Positions 24,349 to 35,147 of a stretch of DNA of 64,000 nt are shown one piece after another. The notes under the pieces are model-generated. The model worked only from the letters and a program-made list of their open reading frames with translations, made no database searches and was not told the DNA's origin. Made by a program: the position numbers and the translations under genes. Source of the stretch: Hofstenia miamia (taxonomy: Eukaryota > Xenacoelomorpha > Acoela); NCBI GenBank assembly GCA_004352715.1, contig SCFE01000004.1:2768522-2832521 (forward strand), read 5' to 3'. Within the stretch, counting starts at the first letter, position 1, and each line of letters starts with the position of its first letter.

Positions 24349-25650
24349 CTAATTTCCAGGGGATGCAGGAATTGAGCACTTATGTAGAAGCCAGTTTTTT
24401 ACCTTCAATGGAGCTGGGCATATTGTGAGTTCATATATGCAACATTTTGCTAGCTTCTCACACAACATCCTATCCAGAGGTAGCTGCAGCTGAAGCTCCT
24501 GCATGAGAAAAATGGAGACAATCAAGATGGCTCCTCTTGACTGAATAGCAAGTGGGTGTGTCTCTAAGAATAATTGTTCTGTGAAGTCTAGTGTGTTGTT
24601 GAACAGGGTAGCTTGCTGAGGAGGCACTCAACTGACTGACTATATTGTGACAATGGGCTTGGATGTTGATGACAGCCCACTCAGTCTCTGGGTTGTGATA
24701 GGCTCTTAGCAAGGCCCAGACCTCTTCAATTTCTTAGAGGGTGGATCTGCTTTGGGAAAATGCAAAGCTGACATGCAAGTCTGTGACCAAGGTAAGGTGC
24801 GGAAGGTTAATGTTAAATTGATTCAAGCTTTTGAGCTTGAATGATGGAGTCAATGATAAGTTTGGTGTCTACAGCTAATTGGTGCATAGGTATCTTTGTT
24901 ACTGAGACAACATTGGTATGATACATGCTAATAAGCCTGTAAGAACCTTTGTACAATATAGTGAAGTTCTCCATCCTAATTGCAGGTTCTCCACCACCTC
25001 TGGTATGTCTGACTTGTTCTCTTCTTGTAAAAATATAACTAATCAGATGTTCTCTACTTTGGCCAAATGGTAGGCAATTTTGAGTGTTCCATTATATTGG
25101 ATTGCTGTACTTTGTTAACTTGCAGGAAGTAGACAATTAGTAGGCTGCTAAAGTCAATGTTAACACACTCAAAGTTCCTGATTGTTTTCCAATTGTTAAG
25201 AATCAGGTTGTGGAGGGTGAAGTCTTTGTTGAACATGGTGTGGATGGTGCTGTGGCAATATTGTTGGCTGAGTCCCTTATACATTTTAGAGTCATAAAAA
25301 ATGATAGCATTAATTTTCAGGCATCTCTGTATTGATAACAAAAGTGATTACATCAAACAAACAAGCAAGTTTCTTGGTGTTATATGTCCAACATAGCTTG
25401 TTCTGCATTTTTTCTGAGATGTTGTTACAAGTGAATGGGACAGCCTTATGAGTAGCAATAAAATAAGGGTGTAAGATTTTGTCTCCAACCCTGGATATTT
25501 TCTTTCTTCTTTCTTCATCTTTTGTGGAATGAACTGTGGAAGATACTCTGTCTGAATCAGGATTTGACAACCAGGGGCTCAGGGGGGTTTAGGTCATATT
25601 GGGTGTTTCTAGGTTTACAATATTACTAAATGGCACACAAAAGTCTCTTA
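24349..25650 (-). pseudogene. G2 downstream ORF of unknown function (copy 2)
   Basis: The - strand frames at 25310-25570, 25054-25341 and 24349-24712 give landmarks colinear with the G1 ORF: ILHPYFIATHKA, FDVITFVINTE, CHSTIHTMFNKDFTLHN, DFSSLLIVYFLQ, and a C-terminal block ending VKNWLL near 24390. From the first to the last landmark the distance is about 1.07 kb, close to that in G1 (about 1.05 kb). A weakly similar continuation may run to 23650. The function is unknown. The shared position after the integrase GPY/F module is the main clue. Confidence 0.6.
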
Positions 25651-26229
25651 AAGTCCACTCTTCTTGATCATGTGGGGAGTGTTGTCTCCCTATGTAGTGT
25701 CAAGTATGGGACAAGTCTCATTCACATGGAAAGTGTTGTCTCCCCACATAGTCTTGAGAACTAGATGAACTCAGCTCTCCATGTTGCCAGGCATGTTGTT
25801 GCCCAGGTGCAGTAAGTAGGACTCTGCTCAGATCCATCATGTCATCCCCTTTTCCCTGTGTGAACCTCATTAGGTGGTGATCATTGCTTCTCATGCCTCA
25901 ATAAATCTGATCACAGGTCATCAATTCACCATCTCACTCTCTGTTGGGATGGCAGCTGGTTCTCATGGTGTTTCATCTGATAGATGATGGTTGCTAAACA
26001 AAGAGATAAGATTTATATCCCACACCTGTGGGTCAAGATAATATTTATCACAAACCCTATGTTGGGGCAAAACTTGGGTAGCACTACTGTTGCTACTATT
26101 TATTATATCACTTTCAAAATTAGTCTTTTTGAGGTCATCTACCATGTATTCAGTTAAATTAATGTAAGTCTCATATTCAGCATTACCATTGTTGACCAGT
26201 GTAAATTTGCTGTTGTTGTTGATTATTAC

Positions 26230-26560
26230 TTTTTCTAGGTCTCATATGGCCCTTTTGACCCTCTGAAAGTGGATGGTTTTACCTTTATTTAATAAGTAAG
26301 TATTGTGGTCCAAGACCTTAGTTATTGTAAATGGACCTTGTCAATTGGTGGCAAGTTTCCATACTTGATTTTGATCTGTGATGAGGCATGGGACATAGTT
26401 GAACACTTTGCTTCCCTGATTGTGCTGTTCTCCATACAGTTTCTGGTTAAAGTTACATTTCTGACATATCACTAATTGATTAGTGTTATGGCAGATAGTA
26501 AGGTGGATCTCCTGAATCCTGTTCAGATCAGATCCACTTGAACTTGACATTTCTCTTCAA
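26230..26560 (-). pseudogene. G2 integrase C-terminus (GPY/F-like)
   Basis: After a SKVFNYVPCLITDQNQVWKL block a stop occurs, then QGPFTITKVLDHNTYLL and IHFQRVKRAI. This is the K-L...GP(Y/F)...V...R-V-K layout of the gypsy integrase C-terminal module and pairs with KLAAHWTGPHTITK in G1. The catalytic core is absent. Confidence 0.65.
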
Positions 26561-26569
26561 TAGCTGGGA

Positions 26570-26790
26570 AGCCCATGAGCCTCTGCACATCATTTCTAGA
26601 CCTCAGTGCTTTGATCTGGTCTAGGTAATCCTTTGCAACATTCTTTATTGAAAACTTCCCAGGTTCCATTACCCTTCCAAGGAAGGTCACTTGTTGTAGA
26701 TCATGAACACATTTGTTGCCATTAAAATGTAAACCAGCTTCATTGATGATGGTAAGTGTCTGATTGAGAATTAATTTAAGAAAGTTTTTT
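26570..26790 (-). pseudogene. G2 reverse transcriptase fragment
   Basis: The - strand translation reads LTIINEAGLHFNGNKC, then VTFLGRVMEPGKFS, then IKALRSRNDVQRLMGF. These are the post-palm blocks of Ty3/gypsy RT (AGL-x-x-N-x-x-KC, FLG, LGF). The palm itself is missing. Confidence 0.7.
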
Positions 26791-26799
26791 GAAGAAAGT

Positions 26800-28000
26800 T
26801 ACTTACACTGGAGCAGGGAATTGAGACACCACTGAAACTGAGAATTTTAGTTTGGAGATGAGAAATGAACCTTTTTCCATTGAGACAATGAGACTCAAGA
26901 CTTTTTAGAGATTGAAGATTACAAAAGCACTAGCCAAACCAAGATAAAAATAATTAGAAGCAAATTAAAAATTATTATTAATTTTGAAAATATTAGGCTT
27001 GAAATTTCCACTATTGATTTTTAAAGAAATTCAAATATATATTCTAATGTTTTTTTCAATTAAGAAATATTGTTTTTTTTAATTTAAAACAAGACCAATT
27101 ACAGTCTCAATTTAAGATGAGACTGTAGCTTTTTTCAAGTCTCTTGAAAACTGAGACTAAATTTTGCATTGAATCTATAAACACTTAAATGCTGACTGTG
27201 TAATTCACACCTGCCTTGAAAATTCTGAACATTAAATTACTTCTTCAACAAATGTCAACTGATTTTTGTGGAAATAATCTCTATACTAAGTTCTTTGGAA
27301 ATTGTTGAATACAAAGTCATCAATTTTTCATGGTAATGGGGGAATTTTCACTAAAATTTATATTAATATATTTTTATCCAAAGTTGTTTAATTTAGTTGA
27401 AATTCTTTAAAATAAAGAAACTATTAAAAAATATTTGCTAAATTTTGCAGAAATGGGGGATTTTCATAAAATTTTAAGTATTTTAAAATATTTACTTTTC
27501 AAAAAATTGGTTGCCAGTTCTTAAAAATTTCTAGATTTTTTAGTATTACCTCTTTTCTTTTAATCCTATTACCAGCTTTGATTGGTTTGATGTCATTTCT
27601 GACCTCTTAAATACAGAATGTGCCAAAAGTTCTTGGCAAAAATTTGCATTAAGCATTAATATTTATTTATACAGCCTTGAGCAGGCAAAACCCCATATCT
27701 GAAAAATTATTGAAACTGATTTTTTCATTAATTGACATCTGAGATTATGTCTTGTCTTATGTTCTACTGATTTAGCTCTGTATTAACTATAAATTTGTTT
27801 TTTAGAGTGTGTGAAACCCATTATCCCTATTTCAGATATAAACAAAAGAGATATGGGGTATTGCCTGCTCAGGGCAGAGATTTATTTCATTTATAAATAA
27901 ATTGCTCTAAATTAATTAAGCTTTAATGAAGCTTTGCAACAATTTTCTTTCTTGGGAGGTGATGTCACTACCTTTTGACTTTCCAGAAATTCATTTTACA
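26800..28000. other. Retroelement-poor interval with one MITE
   Basis: AT-rich and CpG-poor. Apart from the inverted-repeat element at 27674-27875 I see no gene or recognisable repeat. Confidence 0.5.
27674..27875. mobile_element. MITE-like element with 27-bp inverted repeats
   Basis: Bases 27674-27700 and the reverse complement of 27849-27875 agree at 25 of 27 positions (core TGAGCAGGCAA and CCCCATATCT). About 150 bases lie between them. ATTTATTT occurs on both sides (27661-27668 and 27880-27887) and could be a target duplication, though the word is low complexity. No coding capacity. The superfamily is unknown. Confidence 0.65.
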
Positions 28001-28061
28001 AAGTAATAAATAGTTTTATGATTCAAAATGTTAGTAACATCATCTGAACAAGAAAGAGACT

Positions 28062-28253
28062 GTGGAATTACAGAAAGATACAGGAATGTGCACTGTACAG
28101 TGTTTAGTTATGCCTGAACACAAAACTAGTTCCCCACCTAAGCATTGCATGGCAGAAATCAATAAAAGGGAGGATTTAATTGTTTCAGCAAAATGCCATG
28201 GATGTGTTGGTCAAGCAGGCAGTTGCAAACACATTGTTTGTTTTGTGACATGA
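28062..28253 (+). pseudogene. SWIM-like zinc finger fragment
   Basis: A 63-codon frame ends with IVSAKCHGCVGQAGSCKHIV, which resembles the SWIM zinc-finger pattern of paired cysteines followed by C-K-H. The preceding CTVQCLVMPEHK also fits proteins that carry SWIM next to a YqaJ-type nuclease in invertebrate genomes. No further domain is visible on either side, so it is a fragment or one exon. The start codon is arbitrary. Confidence 0.4.
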
Positions 28254-28371
28254 CTTCAACTAAAGTTAGGGTCTACATTGCTATTAAGTGCAAATTTCAA
28301 TTTAACAGATTCACTATCACCTGTGTATATGGATGTTCCTCATCTAAATTTTAAGAAATCCATCAATGGTC

Positions 28372-28375
<4 letters not shown>

Positions 28376-28410
<35 letters not shown>

Positions 28411-28412
28411 TA
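28376..28412. repeat. (TA)n microsatellite
   Basis: TA dinucleotide tract with one TTTA interruption. Confidence 0.95.
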
Positions 28413-28725
28413 CACTGCTAGTTCACAACTTTTTGAAATTTTTTGCATTAAAAATAATGTCTACAATACATGCAGATTTGTAGTTTAATTAACACACCTG
28501 TATTTACAGAAGGCTGTAGGTTAAACTCCTACTGAATCTCATGAATATTGAATTAATTAGGATATTGAACATCATTAATATTAATTATAATAATGAACAA
28601 GCCAGATTTGAACAAGCAACCTCATTGGAATGAGTGTGATTCCATTTCACCATTGTTCAATGATTTACAAATATACTTGCACAAAAATCCATTTACCTCT
28701 TAAAAACATATATTTACAAGTATGT

Positions 28726-29220
28726 CTAAATTCTCTTTTGAATATTACAAAGCTCACATGCAATTGTATGAAAGCAATCTAATTGTTTAATTGATTTAAT
28801 AGGAATTTGAGCATAGGAATTAAGAGCACTAAATTCACAAACTCTGCAAATTGCTCTTTCAACATTAATGTGAGATGAAGCTACTTGTTTATTAAATAAT
28901 GCTTCTTTAAAAAGAACACCCTCCAAATTCTTCTGAGATGTAATTTATAAATCTGTCTGGGGAGCAAGAAATCAAATACTTGATATTGTTGTGATTTTTA
29001 TAAATGGACCAAGTCAGGCTTTGCATTGTAGGATCAGACGGTTTTTGGATAGGGACCTCAAAATAGTTAACAATAGAATTGACTTTGGAGAACTTGAACT
29101 GAAACCTAGAAGGAAGATTTGTTTTCTCCAAATATTGATCAGAAAAAAATAGTTTTTTAGTAGTGCCCTAAGCACTAAGGAACCAATAATTAGGGTTTGC
29201 ATTTTGGTACAAAGCAATAT
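28726..29220 (-). pseudogene. DDE_Tnp_4-type transposase remnant
   Basis: The - strand translation shows IVNYFEVPIQKPSDPT, then LTWSIYKNHNNIKYLISCSP, then INYISEEFGG. After a frameshift it continues ALFNKQVASSHINVERAICR and a C-terminal HTIACELCNI. This is the C-terminal half of the DDE_Tnp_4 family found in ISL2EU/Harbinger-like and THAP-associated transposases. The first catalytic position, usually D before the C/Y-x-E block, reads N here. The N-terminal part was not found. Confidence 0.7.
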
Positions 29221-29299
29221 TTATATCTCATTGAAGCAAACTAAAATCAAATTATCAAAGGATATATTGCAAGTCTGAGACTGGAAATAAAATAAGTAA

Positions 29300-32200
29300 A
29301 CTACTTGTTTGTGCAATTAAATTTAAGCAAATACTTTACCTACAATAGTAAATGAAAAACAATTTGTGAAGTACTACTAGTGCTTTTACTAATACTATAA
29401 TGCAAAACATTAATTCCTTGAGCTACAAAAACAAAAAGCAATGTAAAACTTTTTACAAAAATCAAATTGTTTTAATAAAAATCTACAATAAACATATTAC
29501 ACGTCAATTATAGTTTTTATATCGCAGGTATTAGCAAGAGTATATACATTATTGCTGTATTTGAATGGGTACCTGTGAATGGTGCACACAACTTGTTCAT
29601 GCACACAACTTTTAACATGCCTAAAATGGACATGTCTGTTATACGTCATGTTATATTAAAGCTATCAATTAGCTGAACATTTCAATTCAATATTTGAAAG
29701 TTCTCCATGATTTTCTTCAATTGAAGGAATTATTGAATGTATGATACAAGAGTTTCTAGTAGATTAATATTCTCCTAGTACCATTGCATGATACAATAAT
29801 GAATTCCACCTGCATAACAGTAAGGGTTTTTATTGATGTTGAGTATGATTTACTAATATGATATTCATTCTCACTCTTAAGATTATTCAATTTTTAACTA
29901 TCTATAGTTAAACTATAGAGTTGTGTGCATGCAAAAAATTTATTCCGTTTTTCAGAAATTTTAGTTGAAAATTGTCATGTTTTTAACATATGTCACTTTC
30001 CAGAATTTACGATTCATTAAACTAAATTCAATCCCATACTATGAACCTGTGAACAGCAGGAATGACGTCAAACCAATAGCAAATAAGTAATGGGATTAGA
30101 TAACAAAACCTTAATTTTCTCTAAGTATACAAAAAATTAATGCCTGGCACCCTTTTTTCGCGATTTTCAGCCCAAAATATATAAATAAGTGCCTTTTTAA
30201 AAAAGTCTAAATTTCGTGAAGCTCCCCCATTTTAGTGAAAATCCCTAATTTGATGCGAATGATTCATTTGTTTACGTCATTTGGCTTTAGCGAATTTGAC
30301 GTAATATTGAAATAGTCGATCTATGTTTTGTATATTCACCTAGTAACGAGTAAAACCGATTCCAGAATGATGCAAACTATCAAAGGTTTGTATTTAATTC
30401 TAGAGTTTTTGTCAATAATTAAATTTAGAGGTAAAACTGAAGATTTCACTAAGTATTCCGTTCTATCTGATTTCTCATTTTTCGTTCATGTTTATTAATA
30501 CATAACTCATAATTACCGGGTGCTTGTTTTATTTACTAATGGTTGGTACGCATTTCATATTGCACTACTAATGTTTTCATACTTGTTTAAAATATTGCAC
30601 AAATTCATGCTCAATATTCATAGGTATCAAATCGTAAATAATCATGGGCACATATCACTTGTTTTTGGTAAATGTCATTTTTCAGTGTCTTTCAATTAGC
30701 ATAACTCGAAATATGTTCTTTATGATTATATCTGTTCACTGTAGCTGTTTAATATCAAACTTGTCTAATACCAACTATGTGTCAAAGTTTTGTGTTCTTT
30801 GAATAACAGCTCCATAGGCTAAATCAATATAGAACTTTTTTCAAACATTATTATACATATTATTTGAATTTGGGTTTGCCAGCGCATCAGCATCTGTGTT
30901 TACTTGAAGTTTTTTGTAGCAGTTATTCCTGGGGAAGGGGCGAATTGCCCCCCTGACTTTGAAATATCAGGCGGTAACCATTTTGCGATTTGATAATTAA
31001 TATGCGCATATTATTTAGATTAGGTATCAAATTTTCTTAATTTCTCATAATTGACACAAAATGCTAGAAGTATTACTAAATAGGAATGACGAGAAATGTC
31101 TATGATGCAAATAACACATAGAAAAAATTTAATTATAATTTTGCATTGAAAATTATGCATTGGTATCAATTTATAGCCTCTGCAGAGCAAGTTAAAGAAA
31201 AATCTCATACAAGGAAAGTTTAGAACTTGGTCTGCGAGTTATAATAGGGAGAGGGTTTAACCGATTTCACAGGTCAGAGAGGGTTAATAACATAAATTTT
31301 TTATACAATGTTAATGTACATGTACTCTTCAAAACGTTTAGCGATTTCATCTTTTGAGGCGAATACGGCATTAAACGATTTTGGTTTCAACAGGATTTGT
31401 TGATTCGTTATAGCTATTTGTATTCAGAATAATTTCACAGCCTGATTTTTAGTTTTTGAATCTTTTTGATTGAATAAATACCAAAATAATTCCTTTCAAA
31501 ATATGACTATTAAAATCGTGTTTACTCTAAAGTACGCAGCCAAAAAATATATAGATAATGTCCATCGTCCTGAAATATTATTTTAATGCAAATTTTTATT
31601 GTTTAGAAAGATTTTGACTATTAATTTTGCAATTATCCTATAATGGTTGACATTCATCTAAAATCACGTTTGCGAAGTGTTTCAGTGTTTTTAGTTTCAG
31701 TATAGTTTTTTTTCCAAATTTATTTTTTAAAATGGTAAATATAACTGTGCAGTGTGAACTAGGATAAATAAAGCAATTCGAATATCAGCTCAATAAATTG
31801 CGAAAAACAGCAAGAATTCACGGCGAAGATGAACGCGAATCCGAGCTTGAGTTCACTGAAGTTGATGACCCATAACTTTGATAATATTTTCTCTGCGATG
31901 AAAATAAAATTTGCTCTGAGTTTGTCTCATTCTTTTGCGTCGATTTAGACAGTTTTTGAAACAAACACATGCGTTGCCCTATTCAAGGTTTTAGGAACCG
32001 TCACATTGGCCGGCTGTGAAATCTCATTGAGTCGCGATCCGGCTCTTAATAGTTCTAATAATTACAATTAATTTACTATTGGGAGGTCTGTTATCAATTT
32101 TTTATGAACTTTCGTGATGTGCCCAAATAATTTTTTTTTCGTTATCTATAGAATGGCAGCAATGCGTTAATTTTCACTAAATTTGTAGTTCTACCTGTGG

Positions 32201-32370
32201 TTTTTTTAGTTTGTTCTCAAATTTTTGCAAAATCAGAACATAACAGAAATAAAGACAAAATTATAAGCTAATAAATTGAAATGACTAAGTATTTTGATAT
32301 ATTTTCCAAAGCAAACTGTCTATCTTTTGTGAAGCTTAAAACATACATAGAACAACCTTTAACAGATATT
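29300..32370. other. Interval without recognisable genes
   Basis: AT-rich sequence in which CpG reappears from about 29.5 kb. Short frames (for example 31020-31208, - strand) have no recognisable features. Confidence 0.5.
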
Positions 32371-32379
32371 GAGGTAGTT

Positions 32380-33430
32380 TGAAATATTATTTACATCATT
32401 CAAAGTGGCTTTTAACCACAAATGCCATCGTGAAGCAATTGGATCAGACAGCGTACCTACTGAAAAGCGTCTTGTTTGATTTCTTCATAACTGCCAGACC
32501 CTTAACGGTAGAAATAAGACGGTCAACATCATCAAAGTTTCCTTTGAGTTTCATTGCAACATTGTGAAGCAAATGGTCTCGCACGTGGTGGGAATTGATT
32601 GTGGATACCGCAACTTCAGTGTCCCCCTCCATTAAATTAGCTGCATCTGATAGAAAAGAAATGCAACAAAATACATTTGTCTTTTCCAGTTCGCAAAGCA
32701 ATCCAGTTAGAAATGTTCCAATACTCTCCTCTGAACTCCATTTGGTCAAAAACCGAACAACATGGCTGTTTGTCTTTAAGTTGATGCTGGCTGTTCTTAG
32801 AGATTACAGTGGCGAGTTTCGGTATCTCTCAAGAAAGAACGCATTTTCATACTTTAGAATTTTGTCGCGCAGCTTGCAATATGAAAGACGTTGAGACGTC
32901 TTGTAAATTTTCAAGTTGATTTTTTCTTCGTGCCGAGTGTTCTCTCTGTACGCCAGTTTACTACCAGGGACACAATCTTGAATTTTTTTTGAAATTTATA
33001 CGAAAAAGTAATGTTTCAATGGTTTAAGAGAGAGCAACCACGTTTTATTTACTAAAACCTCAACAAAATAATGAAACCGAAGAATTCTGATATTTTCTTT
33101 TTTACAGTAATGACAACGAACATTAAATTTATTTATGATATTTTGGAAAACAGCGTAATCGAATACTTTTCATAGTATATTAGTGGCTTCTTTGAACATC
33201 CGTCTCCCTTGCACCTATGTTTGTCAATAATTTTCATAACATCATCCAAGTAATCACAACGATAATTGGGCGGTCCAGCTGCACTTCGTACGAATTTAGC
33301 TTCACGTGTGTTCAATCCATATCTTTGGTGAACGAGAGAAGGGACATTTGTTGTTTTTGTTCATCGTTGCTTGAATTTGCCATGAATTTACGACAAAATT
33401 TGAACATCATGCATAATAAGAGGATAAGAT
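32380..33430 (-). pseudogene. hAT-type transposase remnant
   Basis: On the - strand, 32749-32444 reads TKWSSEESIGTFL, FCCISFLSDAANLMEG, then DHLLHNVAMKLKGNFDDVD and a VKGLAVMKKSNKTLF block. This matches the part of hAT transposases where the conserved SD(G/A)A-N motif precedes the H-x-L-x-N helix region. Upstream frames (33315-33133 and around 32900) may be earlier parts, broken by stops. The C-terminal dimerisation domain was not seen. The copy differs from the hAT scrap at 0.5 kb. Confidence 0.6.
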
Positions 33431-33439
33431 CAATTCTTC

Positions 33440-35140
33440 CTTTTTATTCCGATTGAGTAATGAACTGCAACTAGTTCATATGACCTGCTCTATCCATATG
33501 TCGATTGAATTTTTGGATCATTTTTGTTTTTTCATTTCTTTGGCGCTAAATCAATCGACTTCATGGGTTTGTTCAATTGAAGAAAAATTTGTAACCATCT
33601 GAACATGACTGTTGTTATTCCACTTTGCCATAAGGATTTTGTTTTTGAGTCAAATTAAGTGCTATATGACCCACTGCTAGTGACTCGAATTCACTAAAAT
33701 ACTAGACAGAACAGAAGAACGAAACTTTTACTTGAAACGAACTAGCTTGCAAGAACGAACGTGATTGGTCTCATATCATAAGTGATTGTGTTGTGCCTCC
33801 GGCGGTTACCTAATTTTAATCATAGAAGAAATTATTTTTTCGCAACAAATAGTTGGAAATCAGTTGTTTGCGTAGTCAGAAGAATAGTTTTAATGACGTT
33901 TCGTAAAAAATAAGTTTTTATGCGGTACCTGTGGTTAATAACAATTGCTAAGTAAATAAATAAACTAATTAGTAGATTATCATTACGCGCAGTGTATTTC
34001 AAGCTTAATTATTTTAACTCAAAGCAAGGTTTACGTTTCGTTTGACTTAAATATATTTGACAAGTACCTGTGTAAAGGCGTTTTCAGTAATAATAGACGG
34101 CTTTTTTTAATTTTAGCCCTTACAACATTTTTTTGCACTACTTTCTCTGCAAAGCCGGTATGTCTGGCTTTTTATGACTTTTAGTTTTAATAATTTTTCC
34201 AACTTTTTGCCAAATTTGGGTCTCAGAAATTGTTTACTTTTTGGTAAATAAGGCTTTTGTTCAGAAATTTTTTACAATTTTTGAAGATGAGATTTTTATA
34301 AAAAGTACTTTTTTAAAAACATTAACAGGATTATCTTTATTTGATAATTCGGAAAAAATTCTGGTCTGCAAATTTTTGTGTATGTTACAGACCCGAATTT
34401 TGGGTTTTCGAAAATATTTATTGTTATCCCAGATGTTTTTTCAACTGGTTTACATATTCTGACATGATTTGTTTAGATATCAGATTTTCCTGATTATTTA
34501 CAGTGTAATATTCAGTATTGCTTCATTATATTACAAATGTTGAAAAAATACTTGTTAACATTATTTTTCCTCAAAGACGTATTTTTTATATTTCAAATAT
34601 TTTCCTTTAACTTCATCAATCATAAAAAGTGCTCCACATCGATTTTGTCATGATATACAATAAGTACATTTTTGGCGGGATTTTCTATCACCACGATAAC
34701 AGCTATTTACAACATAGAATGTTAGTTCCAAATTATAATATTCTCTGATATTCGGAAGATGGTAATGAACGCATCTTTTGCGGTGAAATGTAAATTCCCC
34801 TACAAACACCTTATTTAGTGAATACTCATTGATCAAATGGTTTAATCCAGAAATTGTTTCATACACGTATTCCTCTAGTAAATAATCGATATGATTCTTC
34901 AGTCGCAAATGCAAATTAGTAACTAATGAAATATGTGCTTTATCTTGCAAGCATGTGATTTTCATGCTTTTTAACCATTTCTGGAATTGTTTTAATATTC
35001 GTTATATTACTTGGTGTGAAGATTTTAGAAAGAATTTAATTCAAAGATGTTAGAAATGTTTGACTGTTGATTTTAACGATAACTATCAAATGATAAAAAT
35101 GTATAATTTACAATTAAAATGTCTCGTCTTAATGTGATTT
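33440..35140. other. Upstream region of the FATP gene
   Basis: No gene recognised. A 105-codon - strand frame at 34648-34965 has mixed composition but matches nothing I know and could be chance. A TTTTTAG acceptor-like site at 35138-35144 suggests a 5' non-coding exon may lie here. Confidence 0.4.
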
Positions 35141-35147
35141 TTAGGTG

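Larger units (their letters stand above)
23650..26800 (-). mobile_element. Inverted gypsy copy G2 with internal deletion
   Basis: On the - strand a short reverse transcriptase block passes directly into an integrase C-terminus and then into the unknown downstream ORF. RNase H and the integrase core are missing, so the copy has an internal deletion near 26565. Its orientation is opposite to G1 and to the LTR-like units. Confidence 0.7.

Noticed and set aside
27102-27125. Perfect 8-bp inverted repeat CAGTCTCA/TGAGACTG
   Set aside because: Short stem, AT-rich setting, no U-tract or gene nearby. Expected by chance in 64 kb.
34648-34965. 105-codon - strand frame upstream of FATP
   Set aside because: No recognisable motif and no supporting splice or polyadenylation context. 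Kept only as a remark in the interval entry.
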